Below are positions 1 to 14,088 of a DNA stretch of 64,000 nucleotides, piece after piece. How positions within the stretch are numbered: position 1 is the stretch's first letter; every line of letters begins with the position of its first letter. The stretch spans positions 124,001 to 188,000 of the forward strand of contig NZ_ABOX02000010.1 of the NCBI RefSeq assembly GCF_000172555.1, read 5' to 3'. Under the pieces are notes generated by a model. That model saw nothing but the letters and a program-made list of their open reading frames with translations. It did no database searches and was not told where the DNA came from. Source of the DNA: Pedosphaera parvula Ellin514 (GTDB lineage Bacteria > Verrucomicrobiota > Verrucomicrobiia > Limisphaerales > Pedosphaeraceae). The position numbers were made by a program, and so were the translations under genes.

Positions 1-1396
1 CTTCAGCGAGACGCTGCAAACCTTCAGACATCTTATCGCGATCCGCTTTGGTCTTAGGCTCCACAGCCATGCTGATAACAGGCTCTGGAAAGGTAGGAGG
101 TTCCAAGGTTACATCGAAATCTTCGTCGCACAGCGTATCGCCAGTCGTGATATTACGGAGACCGACGAGAGCAGCAATATCTCCAGCGTGCGCATGATCC
201 ACGTCTTTACGTTCGCTGCCCTGAATGACCATTAGGCGGCTGACGCGTTCACGTTTGCGCGTGCGCGGATTATAAATGGTATCACCCTTCTTGAGCTGAC
301 CCGAATAGACGCGGAAAAATACCAATTTACCGGCATAGGGATCGGTCCAGAGCTTGAATGCGAGAGAACAGAACTTGGCGTTATCGCTGGTTTCAACTTT
401 AACAACATTGTCAGTCCCAACTTCGGTACCCTCGGCACCAGGGACGTCCAAAGGACTCGGCAAATAGTCGATCACGGAATCAACCAAGACCTGGACCGCC
501 TTCTTTTTGAAAGCTGAACCGCACAGAACCGGGATCAGTTCAATCTTGCAAGTCAACCGACGGATCGCAGCTTTAAGTGTGGGCGCATCAATGGGCTTTT
601 CTTCCAAAACCAGTTCAGCCAGCGAGTCATCCTTGTTGGAGACAGCATCGATGAGTTCCTGACGGGCAGCCGCAGCCTTTTCCTTAAGATGCTCAGGAAT
701 ATCCTTGATCTCGTAATTCAGACCTTCATTGGCGATATCACCAGCACCCCAAACAATTGCCTTCTGGTTAACCACGTCAACAACGCCTTCAAAATTCTCT
801 TCAGCACCAATAGGCAGGAAGATGGGGAATGCATAGGCATTCAACTTCTTGCGCATGTCATTCAGTGCATTCTCAAAGTTTGCCCCGGTGCGATCCATCT
901 TATTGACGAATGCAATGCGAGGAACTTTGTACTTGGTCGCCTGTCGCCAAACAGTCTCCGACTGAGGCTGCACACCTGCCACTCCGCAAAATACCGCTAC
1001 TGCCCCGTCCAACACGCGCATCGAGCGTTCGACTTCAGCCGTGAAATCAACGTGACCGGGGGTGTCGATGATATTAATGCGATGGGGAACATTCAGGAAT
1101 GCTTTGTAGATATCATTCTCATTCGCCTTCGTTGCTTTCTGGGTCCAGAAGCACGTAACGGCGGCAGAGGTGATGGTAATGCCACGCTCCTTCTCCTGCT
1201 CCATCCAATCCGTAACCGTATTGCCGTCATCTACGTCACCAATCTTGTGGATCAGCCCCGTGTAGAACAGGATACGCTCGGTGGTAGTGGTCTTACCAGC
1301 GTCAATGTGTGCGGCGATACCAATATTGCGCGTCCGCTCCAGGGTGTAAGGCCGGTTGGGCGCGTTTACCGATTTATTTTCAACTACAGCTTCCAT
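1..1396 (-). CDS. fusA: Elongation factor G, 3' end beyond window
   Basis: EF-G is the cytosolic GTPase that drives translocation of tRNA and mRNA on the ribosome. About 465 N-terminal residues of the usual ~700 are visible; the C-terminal domains lie beyond base 1. The start is the ATG at 1394-1396, giving [20 protein letters not shown]. The G1 motif ([15 protein letters not shown]), an intact switch I ending in ERGITITSA, the [17 protein letters not shown]3 motif and NKMD (G4) are all present, so the GTPase core is canonical, unlike the EF-Tu of this window. It is the last visible gene of the rpsL-rpsG-fusA (str) operon and follows an attenuator-like hairpin. No clear Shine-Dalgarno precedes the ATG. 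Confidence 0.97.
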   Translation of the reverse strand, partial: MEAVVENKSVNAPNRPYTLERTRNIGIAAHIDAGKTTTTERILFYTGLIHKIGDVDDGNTVTDWMEQEKERGITITSAAVTCFWTQKATKANENDIYKAFLNVPHRINIIDTPGHVDFTAEVERSMRVLDGAVAVFCGVAGVQPQSETVWRQATKYKVPRIAFVNKMDRTGANFENALNDMRKKLNAYAFPIFLPIGAEENFEGVVDVVNQKAIVWGAGDIANEGLNYEIKDIPEHLKEKAAAARQELIDAVSNKDDSLAELVLEEKPIDAPTLKAAIRRLTCKIELIPVLCGSAFKKKAVQVLVDSVIDYLPSPLDVPGAEGTEVGTDNVVKVETSDNAKFCSLAFKLWTDPYAGKLVFFRVYSGQLKKGDTIYNPRTRKRERVSRLMVIQGSERKDVDHAHAGDIAALVGLRNITTGDTLCDEDFDVTLEPPTFPEPVISMAVEPKTKADRDKMSEGLQRLAE

Positions 1397-1410
1397 CTAA
1401 AATTTGGAGA

Positions 1411-1446
1411 ATAAAAACGCCCCGAGATTATTCGGCCTTCGGGGCG
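1411..1446 (-). terminator. Attenuator-like hairpin between rpsG and fusA
   Basis: On the minus strand an 8-bp perfect stem (CGCCCCGA / TCGGGGCG, loop 13 nt) is followed at once by TTTTTATT, the form of an intrinsic terminator. It sits between rpsG and fusA, which are normally co-transcribed. I infer partial termination that would lower fusA relative to rpsG, or an RNA-processing site. Confidence 0.6.
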
Positions 1447-1465
1447 CGTTTTGATTATTGTTTAA

Positions 1466-1939
1466 CTACCAACGGAAATGAGCGAACGCCTTATTGGCCT
1501 GCGCCATCTTATGCACTTCATCGCGTTTGCGAATTGCATTCCCCTGCCCTTGATAGGCTTCCATAATTTCCGCCGCGAGGGCTTCCCTCATCGGAATACC
1601 TTTACGGGCGTCTGCAAAGTCAACCAGCCATCTGAGCGCCAACGCAAACTGGCGATCTGGAGTTACCTCCACAGGCACCTGATATGTTGCACCACCAACG
1701 CGACGAGGCTTAACTTCCAACCGCGGCTTGGCGTTGTCAACCGCACGCTGCAAAATTTCTAAAGCATTTGCGGTCGGATTCTTTTCCGAGAGCTGGTCGA
1801 AGGCACCGTACACAATACGCTGTGCAGTGCTCTTCTTGCCACTCTTCATAACCGTGTTGACCAAACGCGAGACGAGGACATTACCATACTTCGCATCTTT
1901 GACAACAGGTCTTTTTACTGCTTGACGACGTCGGGACAT
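1466..1939 (-). CDS. rpsG: 30S ribosomal protein S7
   Basis: S7 binds the 3' domain of 16S rRNA and nucleates assembly of the 30S head. The 157-residue product is the usual length. It opens with MSRRRQAVKRPVVKDAKYGN and keeps the family signature around VSRLVNTVMKSGKKSTAQRI, and it ends in the usual AHFRW. It lies 6 nt downstream of rpsL and 69 nt upstream of fusA. In other bacteria S7 autoregulates the str operon; no separate S7 target was identified here. Confidence 0.97.
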   Translation of the reverse strand: MSRRRQAVKRPVVKDAKYGNVLVSRLVNTVMKSGKKSTAQRIVYGAFDQLSEKNPTANALEILQRAVDNAKPRLEVKPRRVGGATYQVPVEVTPDRQFALALRWLVDFADARKGIPMREALAAEIMEAYQGQGNAIRKRDEVHKMAQANKAFAHFRW

Positions 1940-1945
1940 AAAACG

Positions 1946-2341
1946 TTATTTCTTTTCTGCAGTCTTGGCTGCCTTGGGCCGTTTAACTCCGTATTTGGAA
2001 CGACTTACGCGGCGCTTTTCCACTCCGGCGGCATCTAACGTGCCACGCACAATGTGATAACGCACGCCCGGCAAATCCTTAACACGCCCACCACGCACGA
2101 GCACGATTGAGTGTTCCTGCAGGTTGTGCCCTTCATCAGGGATATAAGCGATTACTTCGAAACCGTTGGTCAAACGCACCTTGGCCACTTTCCGCATTGC
2201 GGAGTTGGGCTTCTTGGGCGTACGTGTCATCACTTGGATACACACACCACGACGGAATGGCGCTACTTCCAAGGCGGGCGACTTGGACTTGCGCTTTAAT
2301 TTGTTACGGCCCTTTCGGACCAGTTGATTTATAGTCGGCAT
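1946..2341 (-). CDS. rpsL: 30S ribosomal protein S12
   Basis: S12 lies at the 30S decoding centre and affects translational accuracy. The 131-residue product has the invariant [19 protein letters not shown] segment. The lysines that mutate in streptomycin resistance are wild type, as is the second conserved loop ([20 protein letters not shown]). The C-terminus carries a short lysine-rich tail (KAAKTAEKK). It is the first gene of the str operon, 106 nt downstream of rpoC, and has its own promoter-like sequence. Confidence 0.97.
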   Translation of the reverse strand: MPTINQLVRKGRNKLKRKSKSPALEVAPFRRGVCIQVMTRTPKKPNSAMRKVAKVRLTNGFEVIAYIPDEGHNLQEHSIVLVRGGRVKDLPGVRYHIVRGTLDAAGVEKRRVSRSKYGVKRPKAAKTAEKK

Positions 2342-2357
2342 TTCAGCTTCAGCGTTT

Positions 2358-2393
2358 GCGCTCGTTTCCTCGGAAATCGAGGAAACGGAGCGC
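2358..2393 (-). other. Stem-loop in the rpoC-rpsL spacer
   Basis: Two arms (2358-2372 and 2378-2393) pair over about 15 bp with a single bulged base and a 5-nt loop. There is no T-run after it on the minus strand, so it is not a normal intrinsic terminator. It overlaps the predicted start point of rpsL transcription and could be an RNA-processing or regulatory hairpin of the str leader. Confidence 0.5.
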
Positions 2394-2395
2394 GG

Positions 2396-2423
2396 ATAAT
2401 ATCAAAGCAACTTCACGTTGCAA
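2396..2423 (-). promoter_or_regulatory. Putative rpsL (str operon) promoter
   Basis: On the minus strand TTGCAA (2418-2423) and TATTAT (2396-2401) are separated by 16 bp, a good sigma-70-type match. It lies in the gap between the rpoC stop and the rpsL start, where a str promoter would be expected. Confidence 0.45.
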
Positions 2424-2447
2424 CTAGTATTTAATTTTTTTTTCAAA

Positions 2448-6585
<4,138 letters not shown>

Positions 6586-6644
6586 ACTAGTTTTTTCCTG
6601 GCGAGCTGACTCGCCTAAAATTTAGTTACGTTATCGAATTTATT

Positions 6645-9600
6645 TTAAACCGCAGTCAAGGGCTGAACTTCAATCGGTTGATCCACAGGATTGGAGTAAC
6701 CGACCTTTACATCCAGGCCGAGTGATTGCATTTCCTTAACCAGCACGTTGAAGGATTCCGGCACGCCGGCTTCAAGGCTGTTGTCACCCTTGACGATGCT
6801 TTCATAAATGCGGGTACGTCCCTGCACATCGTCTGATTTGACCGTGAGCAATTCCTGCAGTGTGTAAGCTGCACCGTATGCTTCCATCGCCCATACTTCC
6901 ATTTCGCCGAAGCGCTGACCACCATACTGCGCCTTGCCACCCAGCGGTTGCTGAGTAACGAGCGAGTAAGGTCCAACGGCACGAGCGTGAATCTTGTCCG
7001 CGACCAAATGTCCGAGCTTCATCATGTAGATGTAACCCACGACGATTTCCTGGTCGAAGACCTGGCCAGTGCGGCCATCGATCAATTTGGTCTTCGCGTG
7101 TTCCGGCAATCCGGCTTCCTTCAGGTAACCACGAATATCCTTTTCCTTGATGCCGTCGAACACTGGCGTGGCAAACTTCAATCCGAGGAGCTTTGCAGCC
7201 CAGCCCAGGTGAGTCTCCAACACTTGACCGACGTTCATACGTGAGGGCACGCCCAGCGGGTTCAAAACGATGTCCACTGGAGTTCCGTTGTCAAGGAACG
7301 GCATGTCTTCTTCAGCGACGATCTTGGCAACGACACCCTTGTTACCGTGGCGGCCTGCCATTTTGTCACCGACGGACAGCTTGCGCTTCGAGGCGATGTA
7401 AACCTTGACCGACTTGATGATGCCGGTATCGACACCGTCACCGGATTCAGCACGTTCAAGTTCTTCGTCGTATTGCATCTGCAGGTCGTCAAACTTCTTT
7501 TTGAAGCTGCCAATTATTTCGTTAATTTTGTTACGAATAGGCGAAGGATCGATTTCGATGCGATCGTAAACGGTTGCCAGCTTGCGCAGCAGTGTCTTGG
7601 TGATCTTACGGTTCGCCGGGATGATAATTTCACCGGTTTCGGAATTCACCACGTCCAACGGAATTTTTTCACCAAGAAGAATGTTGCTCAGAGCTTCAGT
7701 CAATTGCTCGCGCAGTTCGTCCATCTTCTTCTTGTACTCCTCTTCCACTTCTTTGGACTGACGCTTCTCTTCCGTGGAAACGCGCATGCTCTGTTCAGCT
7801 TCCTTCTTCGCAGAAACTTTGACGTCCATGACAATGCCATAAGTGCCCGAAGGAACTTTGAGCGATGTGTCTTTCACGTCAGCGGCCTTTTCACCGAAGA
7901 TGGCGCGTAGCAACCGCTCTTCTGGAGCCAGTTCGGTTTCGCTTTTCGGCGTAATCTTGCCGACGAGGATGTCGCCTGGCTTGACTTCGGCTCCGACGCG
8001 GATAACACCATCAGGCCCAAGATTCTTTAATGCTTCATCTCCAAGGTTGGGGATGTCGCGAGTGATTTCTTCAGGTCCCAGCTTGGTATCACGTGCGCCC
8101 ACCTCGAATTCATCGATGTGGATCGAAGTGAAGATGTCGTCCTTTACAATACGCTCGCTGATCAGGATGGCGTCTTCGAAGTTGTAACCGTTCCAAGGCA
8201 TGAACGCGCAAAGAACGTTACGGCCAAGCGCCAGTTCCCCACCCTGTGTGCAAGGACCATCGGCAATAACCTGGCCCTTCTTCACGGTATCACCCTTGTT
8301 TACCAGGATCTTCTGGTTAATGCAGGTGGCGGCGTTGGAACGCATGAATTTACGAATTTGATAGACGTAAACCCCGTTCTCCGGGCTGTGTTTAATCTTC
8401 TTCTTGGTTTCAGGCAATTTGCCATCAGCCGTGATGATAACCTGGTTGCCTATCACTGAGGCGACCTTGCCGCCCTCTTCTGCAGCGATGACTGCGCGCG
8501 AGTCGCGCGCCACCCGATCTTCCAACCCGGTCGCTACCAAGGGAGCGTCGGTAATCAGCAACGGAACTGCCTGGCGTTGCATGTTCGAACCCATCAAAGC
8601 GCGGTTCGCATCATCATGTTCCAGGAACGGAATCAAGCTGGCTGCAACTGATACGAGCTGCTTTGGAGACACGTCCATGTAGTCAACGCGTGCAGGCTCA
8701 ACATCAACGAAGTCACCCTTCGCCCGGCACATAACGCGTTCCGTCAGGAAGTGACCCTTTTCATCAATCACCGCGTTGGCTTGGGCTACAGTGAAGGCCT
8801 CTTCACGGTCAGCAGTGAGGTAATCAATATGATTGCTCACACGACCATTCTCCACCTTGCGGTACGGAGTTTCGAGGAAGCCAAAATCATTGATGCGTGC
8901 AAAAGTCGCGAGCGACGCAATCAAACCAATGTTTGGACCTTCAGGAGTTTCGACCGGACAAATACGACCGTAGTGAGACGGATGCACGTCACGCACTTCG
9001 AAACCGGCACGATCTCGGGAAAGACCGCCAGGCCCGAGAGCCGACAGACGGCGCTTATGCGTCAGTTCTGCCAAGGGATTAATCTGGTCCATGAACTGCG
9101 ACAACTGACTGCGGCCAAAGAAGTCGCGAATGACAGCCGAGAGAGCTTTCGGATTGATCAGCTTCTGCGGAGTCATGCTCTCCATGCCCTGATCGAACAG
9201 GGTCATGCGTTCCTTCACCAGACGTTCAGTACGGGCCAGACCAACACGGCACTGGTTGGCGAGCAATTCACCGACAGTACGAACACGCCGACTTCCCAAG
9301 TGATCGATGTCGTCCAACGTACCTTCACCCTTTTTCAGGCGCAGAAGGTATTTCGTCGCTGCCACGAGATCTTCCTTCGTTAAAATGCGCGAGTCGCCGC
9401 CCTTAATGCCGAGCTTCTGGTTGATCTTATAACGACCGACACGACCTAGGTCATAACGCTTGGCATCAAAGAACAGGCGCTTGATCAAAGCACGCGCGTT
9501 CGCAGCAGTCGGCGGATCCCCAGGGCGGAGACGACGATAAATATCCTTTAACGCTTCGTCCTCGTTCTTGGCCGGATCCTTCTTCATGCACTTGATGACG

Positions 9601-10493
9601 ATCCCTTCGTCAGAAGTGGTATCAACGACTTTAATCTTGTTGATGCCAACCTCGGAAATTTGCTTCACGACCGCTTTTGAAAGCGGCTCAAAAGCGCGAG
9701 CTACAACAATGCCCTTGTCGGCATCAAGAGCATCCTCAATCAAAACTTTATTCTGGAGGTCTTCCAGTTTCTCAGCTTCTTTAACGCTCAGCTCTTCAAT
9801 ATCATAGAATAGCTTGAGTATATCGGCGTCAGAGCCATAACCCAAAGCGCGGAAGAAAGTCGTTGTCAAAAATTTACGGCGGCGTTTCTTACGGTCCAAA
9901 TAGACGTAAAGCAGGTCGCTGGTATCAAATTGTGCTTCATACCAGGAACCGCGGTCTGGGATGATGCGGAAGGAGAAAAGTTCCTTGCCGTTCGGATGGA
10001 TACTCTTTTCAAAGGCTAATCCAGGCGAGCGATGCAACTGGCTGACGATAACTCGTTCAGCACCATTGATAACGAAGGTGCCTTGAGGCGTCATCAGGGG
10101 CAATTCGCCCATGAAAACCTTTTCTTCCTTGGTTCCTTTCTCCTCTTTGAGCAGAAAAGTAACGTATAATGGAGCGCCGAAAGTTAATCCCTCACGCAAA
10201 CATTCCAGCCAGTCGAGTTTAGGTTCGCCAATCTCATAGCTATGGAAATCCAGCACACACTTGCCATCATAACTTTCGATTGGGAAAACCTCGGTAAAGA
10301 CGGCTTGTAATCCCAGGTTCTTCCGCTTGGAGGGGGCGACCTCAGCCTGCAGAAACTCCTTGTACGAGTTGGTTTGCAACTCGATAAGGTTAGGCGGGGC
10401 GATGATTTCTTTAATTTTCCCGAAGTTGATGCGTTCAGTTACTCTCGATGGCATTTGGACCTTTAATAATTGCCGGACAACACTGCCCGACAT
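6645..10493 (-). CDS. rpoB: RNA polymerase beta subunit
   Basis: This is the beta subunit of RNA polymerase, which forms the active-site channel together with beta'. The 1282-residue product is full length. The rifampicin pocket (about residues 458-520) reads [20 protein letters not shown] then RLSALGPGG, with Asp, His and Ser in their drug-sensitive states. The [11 protein letters not shown] segment and the C-terminal [18 protein letters not shown] block are intact. It starts [20 protein letters not shown], lies about 200 nt after rplL behind a perfect hairpin, and is followed by rpoC. Confidence 0.98.
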   Translation of the reverse strand: MSGSVVRQLLKVQMPSRVTERINFGKIKEIIAPPNLIELQTNSYKEFLQAEVAPSKRKNLGLQAVFTEVFPIESYDGKCVLDFHSYEIGEPKLDWLECLREGLTFGAPLYVTFLLKEEKGTKEEKVFMGELPLMTPQGTFVINGAERVIVSQLHRSPGLAFEKSIHPNGKELFSFRIIPDRGSWYEAQFDTSDLLYVYLDRKKRRRKFLTTTFFRALGYGSDADILKLFYDIEELSVKEAEKLEDLQNKVLIEDALDADKGIVVARAFEPLSKAVVKQISEVGINKIKVVDTTSDEGIVIKCMKKDPAKNEDEALKDIYRRLRPGDPPTAANARALIKRLFFDAKRYDLGRVGRYKINQKLGIKGGDSRILTKEDLVAATKYLLRLKKGEGTLDDIDHLGSRRVRTVGELLANQCRVGLARTERLVKERMTLFDQGMESMTPQKLINPKALSAVIRDFFGRSQLSQFMDQINPLAELTHKRRLSALGPGGLSRDRAGFEVRDVHPSHYGRICPVETPEGPNIGLIASLATFARINDFGFLETPYRKVENGRVSNHIDYLTADREEAFTVAQANAVIDEKGHFLTERVMCRAKGDFVDVEPARVDYMDVSPKQLVSVAASLIPFLEHDDANRALMGSNMQRQAVPLLITDAPLVATGLEDRVARDSRAVIAAEEGGKVASVIGNQVIITADGKLPETKKKIKHSPENGVYVYQIRKFMRSNAATCINQKILVNKGDTVKKGQVIADGPCTQGGELALGRNVLCAFMPWNGYNFEDAILISERIVKDDIFTSIHIDEFEVGARDTKLGPEEITRDIPNLGDEALKNLGPDGVIRVGAEVKPGDILVGKITPKSETELAPEERLLRAIFGEKAADVKDTSLKVPSGTYGIVMDVKVSAKKEAEQSMRVSTEEKRQSKEVEEEYKKKMDELREQLTEALSNILLGEKIPLDVVNSETGEIIIPANRKITKTLLRKLATVYDRIEIDPSPIRNKINEIIGSFKKKFDDLQMQYDEELERAESGDGVDTGIIKSVKVYIASKRKLSVGDKMAGRHGNKGVVAKIVAEEDMPFLDNGTPVDIVLNPLGVPSRMNVGQVLETHLGWAAKLLGLKFATPVFDGIKEKDIRGYLKEAGLPEHAKTKLIDGRTGQVFDQEIVVGYIYMMKLGHLVADKIHARAVGPYSLVTQQPLGGKAQYGGQRFGEMEVWAMEAYGAAYTLQELLTVKSDDVQGRTRIYESIVKGDNSLEAGVPESFNVLVKEMQSLGLDVKVGYSNPVDQPIEVQPLTAV

Positions 10494-10653
10494 TTTGTTT
10501 TCAATAAACGACAGAAGGCAAGCACCCTGCGTTCAACAGAGTTCTTGCCAGACTTAAAACCGCTCATCGCAGTTTTGATTGTAAATCTTCTTTAATCTGC
10601 TTCTTCCGATTCAGTTTGCAAGTGTACCGGCGTAAAAATCAGTCTTGCAGGCG

Positions 10654-10689
10654 ATTCAGGGCGGTAGGAATGAACCTACCGCCCTGAAT
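10654..10689 (-). terminator. Perfect 15-bp hairpin between rplL and rpoB
   Basis: ATTCAGGGCGGTAGG (10654-10668) and its exact complement (10675-10689) flank a 6-nt loop. It begins 12 nt after the rplL stop and has no T-run. Many bacteria have an attenuator or RNase III site in this gap that lowers rpoBC expression relative to rplJL. The position and strength of this stem suggest the same role, by analogy. Confidence 0.6.
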
Positions 10690-10701
10690 ATAAAAGGACG
10701 A

Positions 10702-11091
10702 TTACTTGACTTCGACCTTGGCGCCAGCTTCTTCCAGCTTCTTCTTGGCGGCATCTGCATCCGCCTTTGGAGCACCTTCGAGCACGGGCTTTGGAGCACC
10801 TTCCACCAATGCTTTGGCTTCAGCCAAACCGAGGCCAGCCTTGACTTCACGAACAACCTTAATGACAGAGATCTTCTTGTCGGCAGGAACCGAGACGAGG
10901 ATCACGTCAAAGGCAGTCTTGGCTTCTGCTGCAGGAGCAGCAGCGCCACCGCCAGCACCAGGTGCGGCAGCTGCGGCAACGGGAGCTGCGGCAGTAACGC
11001 CCCAGGCGGATTCCAGTTGCTTAACCAATTCTGCGGTTTCGATAACGGTCAATTTTCCGAGTTGATCTACGAGTGTTGCTAAGTCAGCCAT
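10702..11091 (-). CDS. rplL: 50S ribosomal protein L7/L12
   Basis: This is the dimeric stalk protein of the 50S subunit that recruits translational GTPases. The 129-residue product has an N-terminal dimerisation helix, an Ala/Gly-rich hinge (about residues 33-56) and the C-terminal domain with [20 protein letters not shown] and [15 protein letters not shown]. It follows rplJ after a gap of 156 nt that contains two short dyads and may carry leader or processing signals. Confidence 0.97.
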   Translation of the reverse strand: MADLATLVDQLGKLTVIETAELVKQLESAWGVTAAAPVAAAAAPGAGGGAAAPAAEAKTAFDVILVSVPADKKISVIKVVREVKAGLGLAEAKALVEGAPKPVLEGAPKADADAAKKKLEEAGAKVEVK

Positions 11092-11247
11092 GTTAACCTT
11101 TCAGTCTCGTCGCCATCCACGGCCATGGATGCATTAAGCCTACTGCCTGCAAGCCGACGATTTACCTTGTTGTTTGTTATTTTCGATCCCATCGGCTAGA
11201 ATGGGACCGAAATCATTCGGGCTGCAAAAGCCCTAAATTATACCCTA

Positions 11248-11760
11248 TTACGCTCCTTTGTCTACTCGGGCTTGCAAAACACGAGCTAGCTGGCTTCCTG
11301 GCGTATTGAGCAAGGCCACCAACGTAGAGGCCGGGGCTTGCAGAACGCCGAGCAATTTGCCACGGAGAACTTCGATGGACGGCAAATCTGCCAACGCAGA
11401 CAAGTCAGACGCTTCCAATCGATTATTGTTCAAATAACCGAATTTAACTTTCAGCTTCTCAAACTCGCTGCTAAAGGTTTTAACGATCTTGGCAGCTGCA
11501 GAAACGTCCTTCTGACCAGTAATTACAGCAATCTGTCCGGTCAAAGCGCCATTCAAATCTGCCACACCGGCTTCCTTGGCGGCGATGCGGAATAATGAGT
11601 TTTTGACCACGTGGACCTCAGCTCCAGCCTTAATCAGGCGTTTGCGCAAATCAGTGATCGGTCCCACCTTCAAGCCTTGATAGTTCACCACAATAAAGAA
11701 GGGCGACGCATTCAGGCGGGAAAGATATTCTTGAGTAATGTTTTTCTTTTCAGCACGCAT
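11248..11760 (-). CDS. rplJ: 50S ribosomal protein L10
   Basis: L10 anchors the L7/L12 dimers to 23S rRNA at the stalk base. The 170-residue product opens MRAEKKNITQEYLSRLNASP and has the family pattern of an N-terminal RNA-binding domain (YQGLKVGPITDLRKRLIKAG) followed by a helix that binds L12. Only 19 nt separate it from rplA, so there is no room for the long L10 leader seen in gammaproteobacteria. Autoregulation would need another site. Confidence 0.96.
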   Translation of the reverse strand: MRAEKKNITQEYLSRLNASPFFIVVNYQGLKVGPITDLRKRLIKAGAEVHVVKNSLFRIAAKEAGVADLNGALTGQIAVITGQKDVSAAAKIVKTFSSEFEKLKVKFGYLNNNRLEASDLSALADLPSIEVLRGKLLGVLQAPASTLVALLNTPGSQLARVLQARVDKGA

Positions 11761-11779
11761 GTTCTTGTGAAATTAAGGG

Positions 11780-12487
11780 TTAAACAGTCGCCACAAACTC
11801 ACGCAAATCAATGCGCACGGGCGGACTCATGGTAGCAGACAGCGTGCAGCTCTGGAGATAAGAGCCTTTTACGCTTGATGGACGGGCCTTGGCAACCGCT
11901 TCAATAACAGCACGGGCATTTTCCGCGAGTTGGGCGGGCGTAAAGGAGGCCTTTCCAACGGGAACATGAACATTACCAGACTTATCCAGCTTGAACTCAA
12001 CGCGGCCCGCTTTAACTTCTTTCACCGCTTTGGCAGTGTCGTCAGTTACAGTGCCAGTCTTGGGATTAGGCATTAAACCGCGAGGCCCCAGCACCTTACC
12101 CAACTTACGAACTTCGACCATTGACTCAGGAGTAGCGATGGCAATATCAAAGTCAGTCCATCCTTCGACGCACTTTTTGATCATTTCCTCATACCCGACA
12201 AACTCAGCTCCTGCTGCACGAGCCGCATCAGCCGCGGCACCGTTCTTGGCGAAAACAAGGACCTTCACTGTTTTTCCACTGCCATGAGGCAAAGGAACTG
12301 TGCCACGAACCATTTGGTCCGATTGTTTGGGATCGACGCCTAGCCTGAAAGCAACCTCGACCGTTTCGTTGAATTTGGCTTTCGGGAACTTGGCCAACAC
12401 TTCCACGGCATTCTTGAGGGGGTAGTGATTCTTTGCATCTACCAACTCGAGGCCTTTCCTATATCTCTTACTGTATTTCTTTGGCAT
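11780..12487 (-). CDS. rplA: 50S ribosomal protein L1
   Basis: L1 forms the mobile L1 stalk at the 50S E-site and is also a translational repressor of its own operon in other bacteria. The 235-residue product is of normal length. It shows [20 protein letters not shown] near the N-terminus and the [16 protein letters not shown] signature in the middle. It follows rplK by 46 nt. Confidence 0.97.
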   Translation of the reverse strand: MPKKYSKRYRKGLELVDAKNHYPLKNAVEVLAKFPKAKFNETVEVAFRLGVDPKQSDQMVRGTVPLPHGSGKTVKVLVFAKNGAAADAARAAGAEFVGYEEMIKKCVEGWTDFDIAIATPESMVEVRKLGKVLGPRGLMPNPKTGTVTDDTAKAVKEVKAGRVEFKLDKSGNVHVPVGKASFTPAQLAENARAVIEAVAKARPSSVKGSYLQSCTLSATMSPPVRIDLREFVATV

Positions 12488-12533
12488 TTATTTGAGCGGT
12501 GCAAACGAGTTATGAGCTCTCCCGCGGTTGAAT

Positions 12534-12959
12534 TTAACCGACAATGTCAATGCCCATGCTGCGGGCAGTTCCAGCTACAACGCGAAAACCAGCTTCCTCG
12601 GAAGACGCGTTCAAATCTTTGAGCTTCAACTTTACGATATCCAAGACCTGCTTACGCGTTACCTTGCCAACCTTTTCCTTGTTGGGCGTCTTGGAACCGG
12701 AAGTAATTCCAGCAGCTTTCTTCAGCAGAACAGAAGCGGGTGGAGATTTGGTAATGAAGGTAAATGACTTGTCTTGATAAACGGTGATCACCACCGGAAT
12801 GACGAGACCAGTATCTGCTTTTGTAGCCGCATTAAATTCTTTGCAAAACGCCATGATGTTCACGCCGTGTTGACCTAAAGCAGGACCAACGGGCGGTGCC
12901 GGATTTGCCTGCCCGGCAGGAATTTGCAATTTAATCTGTCCAGTAATCTTCTTTGCCAT
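12534..12959 (-). CDS. rplK: 50S ribosomal protein L11
   Basis: L11 binds the GTPase-associated centre of 23S rRNA and is the target region of thiostrepton. The 141-residue product has the N-terminal proline-rich [20 protein letters not shown] with [12 protein letters not shown] after it, and the C-terminal RNA-binding domain ending [12 protein letters not shown]. It is 11 nt downstream of nusG, as in most bacteria. Confidence 0.97.
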   Translation of the reverse strand: MAKKITGQIKLQIPAGQANPAPPVGPALGQHGVNIMAFCKEFNAATKADTGLVIPVVITVYQDKSFTFITKSPPASVLLKKAAGITSGSKTPNKEKVGKVTRKQVLDIVKLKLKDLNASSEEAGFRVVAGTARSMGIDIVG

Positions 12960-12970
12960 AAAATCTCTAA

Positions 12971-13519
12971 TTAAGCTTTTTCTACCTGCCAGTATTCTAA
13001 TTCCACCGGCGTGTTACGACCGAAAATATTGACCGTTACCTTCAACTTGCCGCGCTCGGGCTCAATTTCCTCAATTACGCCGCTGAAATTAAGGAACGGT
13101 CCATTATTGATTTTGACCGTCTCACCTACTTCAAAATTGACCTTCGGCTTCTCGCGCTCTTCCGAGTCAGAAATCTGCGACTTGATGGACTCGACTTCAT
13201 CCGCTGGAGTCGGCGTAGGTGGCTCACCACCAACAAAACCGATCACCCCCTGGGTCTCTTTAATGAAATACCAAGGTTTCTCGATAATGCGCTTGTTTTC
13301 GTCCAAGAGCGCCATGTCAACGAAGACATAACCGGGCCAGAGCTTGCGGGTGGACACCGTCTTCTTCTGGTTGCGAACTTCAACAACCTTTTCCATCGGC
13401 ACGAGGACTTCCTTGATGTATTCTTCCATCTCCTCGGCTTTAATCCGCTTCTCAATGCTCTCTTTAACCTTTTGCTCTTGTCCGGACAAAGTATGTATTA
13501 CAAACCACTGGCTTCGCAT
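12971..13519 (-). CDS. nusG: Transcription antitermination/termination factor NusG
   Basis: NusG binds RNA polymerase, increases processivity and couples transcription to translation or Rho. I chose the ATG at 13517-13519 ([20 protein letters not shown], 182 residues). AGGA lies just upstream, and longer versions of the frame would run into secE. The NGN domain (about 1-105, with WPGYVFVDM) and the C-terminal KOW domain ([19 protein letters not shown]) are both present. A Pro/Thr/acidic linker (about 105-130) joins them. Confidence 0.96.
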   Translation of the reverse strand: MRSQWFVIHTLSGQEQKVKESIEKRIKAEEMEEYIKEVLVPMEKVVEVRNQKKTVSTRKLWPGYVFVDMALLDENKRIIEKPWYFIKETQGVIGFVGGEPPTPTPADEVESIKSQISDSEEREKPKVNFEVGETVKINNGPFLNFSGVIEEIEPERGKLKVTVNIFGRNTPVELEYWQVEKA

Positions 13520-13532
13520 AATGATATCCTTT

Positions 13533-13790
13533 TTATGAAACCCAGCGGACGAAACTTGCAAAAACAAAGTCAACCACAATCGTGAAGATGGCAATCAACG
13601 CGATGCAAATCATCACCACCAGAGTTGAACCTTTCAGCTCCGCCCAAGTCGGCCAAGTGCACTTCTTCAACTCCTCCCGGGTTTCCTGGATGTAGTTGGA
13701 CAGCCGCAACAACTGGCCTTGCTTCCACAAAATCGCGAAGGCCACAACCGCTATGGCGATCCAGATATAAATAAAATAGTTATTATTCAC
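13533..13790 (-). CDS. secE: Preprotein translocase subunit SecE
   Basis: SecE is the small clamp subunit of the SecYEG channel in the inner membrane. The 85-residue product has an N-terminal hydrophobic segment (about 5-22), the conserved amphipathic stretch ETREELKKCTWPTWAELKGS, and the core C-terminal membrane helix (about 59-80). It has the usual position directly before nusG, with a 13-nt gap. Confidence 0.95.
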   Translation of the reverse strand: MNNNYFIYIWIAIAVVAFAILWKQGQLLRLSNYIQETREELKKCTWPTWAELKGSTLVVMICIALIAIFTIVVDFVFASFVRWVS

Positions 13791-13814
13791 AGTCTTTACA
13801 CTTACGCTTACACT

Positions 13815-13904
13815 TGGCGGAGGGGGAGGGATTCGAACCCCCGAAGGCTGTTACACCTTAACGGTTTTCAAGACCGCCGCGATCGACCACTCTGCCACCC
13901 CTCC
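13815..13904 (-). tRNA. tRNA-Ser (anticodon TGA)
   Basis: The 90-nt minus-strand cloverleaf has acceptor GGAGGGG/CCCCTCC, discriminator G and an encoded CCA. The anticodon loop is CTTGAAA (anticodon TGA), there is a long type-II variable arm as expected for serine, and the T-loop is GGTTCGAATCC. It lies between tRNA-Trp and secE. Confidence 0.93.
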
Positions 13905-13915
13905 GACTTCAGTTT

Positions 13916-13991
13916 TGGCAGGGCGGGAGGGACTCGAACCCCCAACCGACGGTTTTGGAGACCGCTACTCTACCAATTGAGCTACCGCCCT
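13916..13991 (-). tRNA. tRNA-Trp (anticodon CCA)
   Basis: The 76-nt minus-strand cloverleaf has acceptor AGGGCGG/CCGCCCT, discriminator G and an encoded CCA. The anticodon loop is CTCCAAA (anticodon CCA) and the T-loop is GGTTCGAGTCC. A tRNA-Trp gene upstream of secE-nusG is a common bacterial arrangement. Confidence 0.94.
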
Positions 13992-14035
13992 ACTCGTCTG
14001 TTTGAGAGTGGCTATCTCTAAGTTTCAAACCAGAC

Positions 14036-14065
14036 AAAAAAGGAGGTGGGAGAATACTCTCCCAC
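14036..14065 (-). terminator. Intrinsic terminator after tuf
   Basis: On the minus strand the stem GTGGGAG / CTCCCAC (6-nt loop) is followed by CTCC and a run of six T. It starts 23 nt after the tuf stop. It should end the tRNA-Thr-tuf transcript before tRNA-Trp. Confidence 0.7.
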
Positions 14066-14088
14066 GCTCCATAAGCTCAAGCCAAAAC

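Noticed and set aside
13992-14035. Possible separate promoter for tRNA-Trp
   Set aside because: A TTGAAA is present but no convincing -10 lies at the right distance.
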